From: Auxenochlorella pyrenoidosa
Taxonomy: Eukaryota > Chlorophyta > Trebouxiophyceae > Chlorellales > Chlorellaceae
Assembly: GCA_001430745.1 (NCBI GenBank)
Contig: KQ482050.1
Coordinates: forward strand, 106,569 to 120,271
Direction of reading: 5' to 3'
DNA length: 13,703 nt
Part shown: piece after piece, positions 8,211 through 13,703 of the stretch
How positions within the stretch are numbered: position 1 is the first letter of the stretch
How the letters are laid out: the number at the start of each line of letters is the position of its first letter
Translations under genes and position numbers: made by a program
The notes under the pieces: generated by a model
What the model saw: the letters and a program-made list of their open reading frames with translations, nothing else
Databases searched by the model: none
Told to the model about the DNA's origin: nothing

Positions 8211-10221
8211 TCACCAAGCCCACTTGTAGATGCCTTTAAATGTGTCTGCGTTGCCTGGGGGCCCCGTCCTGCAGGCGGGGAGCGGCGGCGCTGTCAGCGG
8301 GCGGTTCTGCAGGCTGCAGCACGAGAGCGCCCAGCGGCCCTCCTGAGCCCTCCTCAACAGCACCTGCCCCAGCAAGGTGGAAACTTTGGCGCCCAAGCAG
8401 CCACCCTGCTTTGCTCTCACGTGAGGCGGACGGAGCCGTCGGGGCAGGACAGGCAGCCGGCACGGCGCACGCAGCGCCGCGGGCAGCCCAGCTGCGCGCA
8501 CGAGGCGCAGGTCAGGTGCGCAATCCACGTGCGGGCTGCAGACAGACAGCAAAGGCAAGCGTTGCGCCGCTTTAAGTACGCACCTCGATCGAGTGGGTGG
8601 CTCGCCACAGCGGGCAGAGCAGGGAGAACACAGGGGCCGGGGGGGCAGGAAGGCAGGCAGGCAGGCAGGCAATGGGCAGGTGACGCATCCGCCTGTGGCA
8701 GCCTCCACAGCAGGGCCTGACCTTCGGTGATGTTTGAATAGCCAGTGTTGGGCATGACTGGGAAGGGGAAGTTGCCCGGGATGGACTGCAGGGATGAGGC
8801 AGGGCATGAGAGCGCCTGAGAATGGCACGCAGCGACCGCACGCGCCGCCAACCTTGCAGCAGCAGCACATCCCGGCCCAGTTTGTGCATGCCGCCCGTGC
8901 CCCCGCCCCTCCTGCCGACCAGCTCAGCAGGTAACCAACAACCATCTGCAGCTTGGACCTAAAAAATAAAAAATAACAAAATATAATATGGATACAGTGA
9001 TGAAGAGCTCACCGCCGGGGCGCCCGCCGCGGCCGCAGCCGCCGACATGTCCACCACCGTGGGCGGCAGGTAGGGCCCCCCCTTGACAAAGTCCTCCGAC
9101 CGCCCAGTGGCCCACACAAACTTGCTGCCCTCGCGGCACGTCTCGCAGGGGCCGTCGACTGTGTTCCAACTAGGGTTCTGCACCCGCGGCCGCGCCTGCG
9201 CGCAGCCGAGGGCCGCGAGCGACAGGCACTCCTGCAGGGCCAGGGCGGCGCTGAGGGTGTGGGTGGGGATACGGACGACGGGCGGCCGACGCTAGCTGGC
9301 GGCCAGGCAAGCCAGGCAGCTGATGTGCACCCCAAGCGCTGGCAAGGCTCCCGCTGCTACGCTGGCGACAGCACGGGGCGCAAGTTTGCGGCAGCGTGCA
9401 ATTCCTGGGGCGCCACTGCGCGCAGCGCGCAGCAAGGCCCCGGCTGCCCCCTGCGCCCCTCCCATCGCTGCGCCCCTCCCCAGCTGTCGCTGCGCCACAC
9501 AGCTCGTCAAGCCCGGCAGCGCCTGCAAGGCGCAACCGCCCACCGTCCCCAGTGCACACGCGGCAGAGCAGCCCACAGTTGGGCCGGCAGTCCCACCTGG
9601 CGCATGAAGTCGTAGCGCAGGTGGGCGTACCCCCAGCGGCAGCGCAGGCAGCGTATCGGGTGATTGCCGCCCCCGGAGCAGCGCGCGCATTTATCCAGGT
9701 GCATCTGCTCCGGGTGCCCGCCCGGCACGTCCCACAGCTTGCAGGACAGGGGGCAGGAGCCGTCGGCGCGCTCCGCCCAGTGCGAGCAGTTGCCCAGCAG
9801 GGCTTGCATGGCCGCGGCGGCCTGCACCGCCGCCGCCGCCTGCACCGCTGCAGCGCTGGCGGCCGCTCCTGCACGCCATGGGCACAGGAGGTCAGCTTGA
9901 TGGAGGGTGTTCCAGGGCAAAAGGGGGTGCTGGGCACAGCGAGCAGCATGGAACCACTGGGCCTTTGTCAGGGAAGCGTGGATGGCTGCACAGGGCATTC
10001 TTCGTGGTGGCGGCAGCAAGCGCGGCGCAGCTGCCGCCGATGCCCCAGCTGTGTCCATTCGGGCGCGCACCAGCCCGCGGGCCCTCCCACGTACTCTCCA
10101 CGGCAAGCAGATATGTGACGGGCCTAGAAGAGCCCGGTATCAACCCACCATCGGCGGCCGCGGGGGCCGACAAGCTCAGAAGCAGCCCCGCCAAGAAGAG
10201 AAGTGCGTATAATGATCTCAT
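8211..10221 (-). CDS. Secreted cysteine-rich protein of unknown family
   Basis: Seven-exon model: 10221-10095, 9868-9597, 9231-9013, 8958-8842 (uncertain), 8785-8722, 8535-8421, 8268-8211, giving about 323 residues and ending YKWAW. Residues 1-23 form a clear signal peptide (RSLYALLFLAGLLLSLSAPA, cut after AAA). An Ala/Gln helix (44-65) follows. Then comes a Cys-rich domain with C70, C81-x3-C85, C103-x2-C106 and C116-x2-C119; exon 3 adds C135, C143 and C162-x2-C165; exon 6 adds six Cys in 24 residues (TCASCAQLGCPRRC, then CLSC). NCS (69-71) and a later NIT are N-glycosylation sites, fitting the secretory pathway. All junctions agree in phase. Exon 4 is unsure: one frame reads MHKLGRDVLLLQ (higher GC at third positions); the other reads MVVGYLLSWS, ending in four Cys with donor GTTGGC. 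The CxxC pairs could bind zinc or form disulfides; in the secretory route disulfides are likelier. I recognise no family, so no function is offered. Confidence 0.68.
8652..8671. repeat. (GGCA)5 tandem repeat inside an intron
   Basis: Five GGCA units in the intron between exons 5 and 6 (8721-8536) of the cysteine-rich gene. The coding strand reads TGCC, as in the array at 342-365. Confidence 0.9.
8959..9012 (-). other. Very short AT-rich intron of the cysteine-rich gene
   Basis: From donor GTGAGC (9012) to a TTTTTTAG acceptor (8959) the intron is only 54 bases and, beyond the donor, almost entirely A/T, unlike every other intron here. If a downstream AG is used instead (for example CTGCAG ending at 8947), the intron grows slightly but keeps the T-rich core. 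Confidence 0.5.
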
Positions 10222-11474
10222 AGCAGCGAAGACTGAGGAAGTTTGATAAATTGATGAAATGATCGACGGGGCGCGTGTGCCCAAGCCTTCAAGCCTCCGG
10301 CTCCGGGCCAATTTCACGGCGTTCGGCAAAGGTCCGCGAGTGTCGCCTTGAGCTTTCCAAGTGACTCGGCGGGAGCAGGCCGCCTGCAAGCGCTCGTGCT
10401 AGGGTGCAGCGGGCTATGTGGCCAGTGAGCTTGAAGCAGTGTGCTCTCGGGCGAGAGTCTAGCAGTCTTATAACGCAGGTCGTATCCTCCGGCGGCTGGC
10501 GCGAGGCTCGCAAGGCGAAAATACTGTGGGATGCCTGGACAGCCACCGCCGCCACCGCCGCAGGGCCGAGGACACTGCCACGGGCATCAGGCTGCGGAGC
10601 AGATGCAACATACGCATGAATCCACTCTGCACACCCAGCTGCAGGCTTCCTTTGATGCATTCGGCTGCTGAACCCGTGCTGCCACTGCTAGCAGAAGATT
10701 CGTGGTCTGCCGCAGTCGCTGTCGGTTTGCTTCAGGTAGAGGGTAGATGCCACGTGGCTGCTCCTTCACCAAGCTGGTTGCCCTCCATGTATACATGCCT
10801 CGGCCACAGCGTGCGAGCCCCACACAGCAACGCCCTGTGATGGCCCACCCCCTTGCATGCAGCTAATAGCGCCGGCATGCGTGCCGGCACATGCCTGAGG
10901 CAGCGCTGCCAGCTGGCGCACACATTGTGCCTGAAGGAGGGGCCTATGGGCGCAGCCTTGGCCTGTGAGGTGGGGTCCTTGAAGTTGTTTGTGATTCATG
11001 TTCATGTTCCAATGAGGCCCTGGCTGCCCTTGTTTTGGCACATTCCAGTCCAGCTTGGAAGTCCGCTTACAGCCTACGGCGATGGGCAGGCTTGAGTCGT
11101 CGGTGCTTCCACTGTCCACGAGCCCACGTCACTGAAGCCTACTATTTTTTTGCAGCCTGGACGGCGGCAGAAGATAGCGAGAGAACCTAGCCTGTTGTTG
11201 TATGCCTGCGGAGGGTGCAACAGCGTCCGGCACAGCAGGCTGGAGGAGCATGAAACAACTGGCCGCTTTCCCAAACGCCGGGTGCAGGCAGGGCCAACAA
11301 AACAGTTGGGGCATACCTGCACAGACCAGAAGTGGCTGCGTGAGTTCGCATTGCTCTAGAGCACACACAACGCAGCAGCATCACTGCTGCTGCCTGTGCT
11401 CTGCCAGCAGGTGGCGACGTGGCAGGTTGGGAGGGCACCTCTCGGGGCATCGCAAAGCTGCGAGCGTCGCGATC
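10222..11474. promoter_or_regulatory. Long divergent intergenic region
   Basis: About 1.25 kb between the start codons of the cysteine-rich gene (minus) and the GT90 gene (plus). It contains both promoters and 5' UTRs. A strong acceptor-like string (a run of seven T followed by GCAG) ends at 11157 on the plus strand and might close a 5' UTR intron of the GT90 gene. A 7-bp-stem inverted repeat lies at 10871-10888. The open frames here, the longest 123 codons, show no family motif, so no gene is called. Confidence 0.45.
10871..10888. repeat. Inverted repeat, 7-bp arms with 4-base loop
   Basis: GCCGGCA and TGCCGGC face each other across TGCG, giving a perfect GC-rich stem. It sits in the divergent region and could be a hairpin or a dimeric factor site; chance is quite possible at this base composition. 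Confidence 0.5.
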
Positions 11475-13703
11475 ATGGTAGAGCAGCGCAACATGATGAG
11501 CCTCCCCTTTGCGCGCCCACCAAGGGCGAGAGGTCCAAGGCGCACAGCACGGCAGGGTCTCGCCTGCGCAACTGCAGCCGCTGCTGCGGTCCTTGTCATG
11601 CTCTTGAGGGCCACGCACCTCCTTGGAGGCGCTGCGAAGCAGGGAGGGGAGCGGGCAGCCAGCGGCGGCGGCGGCAGCGGCCCTGGCAAGCCGCTGGAAG
11701 AAGACTGGGGCCATCCTCTCTTCTCCCGCATTGACAAGGAGCTGGAGCGTTTCAAGGACAACATCACACTGCAGGCTAGGTCCAGCTCCTCAGTCTGTCA
11801 CTCTCGGACTGAGGCCTGCATGTCTGCGGGCTGCATGTCTGCAAGCCAGCACAGCAGCAGCATCTCCCCTGCCCTGGGGTTGAGCATTTCTGCTGACGCC
11901 GCACTCTGCCTTTCACCTTCGCCTCCTCACAGATGGTGGAGCAGGCGTACTGCCAGGGCAGCAGAGGGAGCTTCCGTTTGCAGGCAAGCAGGCCGATAGC
12001 AGGGGGGGCCTGTCAACCCCCCCCACCCCCCCCCCCCCGGTCGCAAAGCACAGCCCAAGCATACCAGTTGGGCATGCCTGCGCAGCGCTATGCATGGCCC
12101 GCTGCTTGTCGCCCTGCTACCTGCCTGTGATGCTCCAACAACCATGCATGCATCCTCCCTCTTGATGCCTTCAGGTTGTGAATGGCAGCGCCTATGTGGT
12201 TGGGGAGGCGCCCTCCTACGAGAGCCGGCTGCTGAGCATCAAGCTGCAGCTGCTGCCACTATACCTGGAGGGGCAGCTGCCAGACGGCCTGGACGTGAGC
12301 AGCAAATGCCAGCAGGGATGCTGTCACAGCGTGTATTGCGTCTGGGTCGTGCCTTCTCGGCCGCAGGCACACCTCGTGCTTCCAACGGGCGCGGCACAGG
12401 CGCATGCTGCGCCCTGTGAGCTGGATAAATGGTGCCCAGCTCGGTTTCTTGGGCAGGCGGGCTCAGATAGCAAGGCCTGACCCCCAAATTCCACCTCGCC
12501 TGCCCACCCACCCTCACACTAACAACCACAGGTGGTAATCGAGCAGGAGGACAAGCCCACAGTGCCTCGAGCCGCCTCCACAGACTGCCCCACCCCCGGC
12601 CCGCTGGTGGCGCCCTCCAAGCAGCCCGCCAACGAGTCCCACTCTCACGTGCTGCTGGCCCCCGACCACACCTTTGCTGGCTGGCTGGAGGCCAGGACCC
12701 TGGGCTGGGCGGACATGCTGCCGCTGCTGCGGCGAGCAGGCGCGAGGGCGTGGCTGGGGCGCAGGCATGCTCAGCACAGCACCCCGTGTGGAAAGGCATG
12801 CTGAGCATGGTCGGCCACGTTTCCTGCGCTGTGCGGGGTCAGGCGGCCCAGCAGCGAATTGCCTACCCAGCACGCAGCCTGGGCTGCCGCGTCAGCCCTC
12901 GCTGCACTGTGCACCACGCCCCTCCCTCCGGCCCCCTCCCTGGCCGCTGCAGCAGGCAGCCAGCCCTGGGAGCGCCGCCGCCCCGCGCTCTTCTTCCGGG
13001 GCGCCGCCACCGGGCAGCGCAACCAGAGCCTGGACCCGGACCTCTCAGCAGACTACCCAGGGGTGTTGGACATACAGGTGCGAGCACGGCACATGCTGAG
13101 CACGCGGGCAGTGGGGGAGCTGCAGCCAGAGCGCTGCACAGGGATGGGATGGTGGGAGAGCGAGGGGCGTGGGCATTCCCGCAACGTGCGGTACATCTGC
13201 ACACCAGCGAATGTCCTTCAGCCAGCGCGAGGAGCAGCCGCCCCTGGCCTCCGCCTGCAGCTGGTGAACTGGACCAGCCCGGCAGAGCGGCAGCGCTTTG
13301 TGCCGCTGACCGAGCACTGCGCTCACAAGCTGCTGCTGCACCTGGCAGGCAACTCGTACGCAGGCAAGGGAAGGGGCGCCTGCTCAGGCTGTGCATCTGT
13401 GCATGGCCGTGCATTAGGCTACTTGGGATTGATAATATACAGTCATTCAGAGGCTGCATGGCCGGAGGTGGCGCACCCCGTCGCACTCCTTGCCATGCAT
13501 GGGCCGTGCTGCGGCTGCTCCCTGCCGCAAGGCTTGGCAAGCCAACTTAGGGCGTCTAGTTGCGCTGCAGGCCGGCTGAAATACTTGATGGCGTGCGGCT
13601 CCGCCGTGGTTCTTCCAGACAGCCCTTGGCACGAGTATTGGTATCACCTGCTGCGGCCGGGGCACCACCACGTGCCAGTGGAGGAGGGTGAGGCTTCGAA
13701 GGA
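11475..13703 (+). CDS. GT90-family glycosyltransferase (CAP10/DUF821 type), 3' end beyond window
   Basis: GT90 enzymes transfer glucose or xylose in the ER/Golgi. Exons: 11475-11774, 11933-11983, 12175-12294, 12532-~12739, 12956-13077, 13261-13363, 13571-13687; intron 7 (GTGAGG) runs off the edge. Phases agree throughout. The N-terminus is basic, then a hydrophobic segment (about 28-44, GLACATAAAAAVLVMLL), giving a type II membrane protein with a Gly/Ser-rich stem. Family landmarks: ELERFKDNITLQ-MVEQAYC, VVNGSAYVVGEAP, HTFAGW then LGWADMLPLL, PWERRRPALFFRGAATGQRN, DYPGVLDIQ, HCAHKLLLHLAGNSYAGRLK, YLMACGSAVVLPDSPWHEYW, and LLRPGHHHVPV, which matches the GT90 C-terminal core. Introns 1, 2 and 6 can only be joined in frame from CAG|GC-type donors (GCTAGG, GCAAGC, GCAAGG). 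Intron 4 begins either with GCGCGA (after 12739) or with GTGGCT (after 12749); both keep phase with nearby acceptors. The sugar and acceptor cannot be told from sequence; cell-wall or glycoprotein glycosylation is likely. Confidence 0.85.
12002..12037. repeat. G7 / C8-A-C12 homopolymer block in GT90 intron 2
   Basis: A run of seven G (12002-12008) is followed after eight bases by eight C, one A and twelve C. The G and C runs can pair as a hairpin, and the C-rich strand could form an i-motif or its complement a G-quadruplex. It lies in the intron 11984-12174. The run length is prone to sequencing error. Confidence 0.8.

Noticed and set aside
8961..8998. U12-type donor (GTATCC on the minus strand) inside the AT-rich intron
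   Set aside because: It would leave an intron of about 40 bases, lacks a branch-point match to TTCCTTAAC, and breaks phase with the next exon.
1..13703. CRISPR array, insertion sequence, viral or phage module, biosynthetic cluster
   Set aside because: No spaced direct repeats, transposase motifs, terminal repeats or co-directional functional cluster were seen. The content is ordinary intron-rich algal nuclear genes.

Overview
The window looks like nuclear DNA of a green alga (Chlorophyta; whether Trebouxiophyceae or Chlorophyceae cannot be told from here). It is GC-rich. Genes are short, closely packed and split by many introns, with exons ending mostly at GTGAG-type donors and acceptors of the GTGCAG/GCGCAG kind. 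Several genes carry the TGTAA poly(A) signal typical of chlorophytes. The products (an intraflagellar transport protein, a COQ7-fold protein, a TGD5-like envelope protein, a GT90 glycosyltransferase and a helical-repeat protein resembling algal OPR/RAP proteins) fit that assignment. No bacterial-style operon, tRNA, rRNA, CRISPR array or transposon was found.

Layout from left to right. (1) <1-1090, minus: 5' part of a helical-repeat protein, probably an organelle RNA-binding OPR/RAP type, running off the left edge. (2) 1849-3048, minus: IFT46, five exons, with a short N-terminus. (3) 3427-4653, plus: COQ7-like protein, four exons, divergent from IFT46, with half of the di-iron ligands missing. 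(4) 4981-5719, minus: a 74-residue, probably mitochondrial, single-pass protein in three exons. (5) 6245-7078, plus: a TGD5-like glycine-rich protein of the plastid lipid-import system, three exons. (6) 8211-10221, minus: a secreted cysteine-rich protein in about seven exons that I do not recognise. (7) 11475 to beyond the right edge, plus: a GT90-family type II membrane glycosyltransferase with at least seven exons, several of whose introns begin with GC rather than GT.

The genes alternate in orientation, giving two short divergent promoter regions (3049-3426 and 5720-6244), a longer one (10222-11474), and two convergent 3' ends (4654-4980 and 7079-8210). The products act in unrelated places: cilium, mitochondrion, plastid envelope and secretory pathway. 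There is no sign of a gene cluster working as one system.

The points most worth a second look are the COQ7-like protein that has lost its second metal-binding half, the cluster of GC-AG introns in the GT90 gene, the unassigned cysteine-rich secreted protein, and the short-headed IFT46. All exon structures were worked out by eye from splice motifs, reading-phase agreement and family similarity. Transcript data would settle the uncertain junctions named in each entry.
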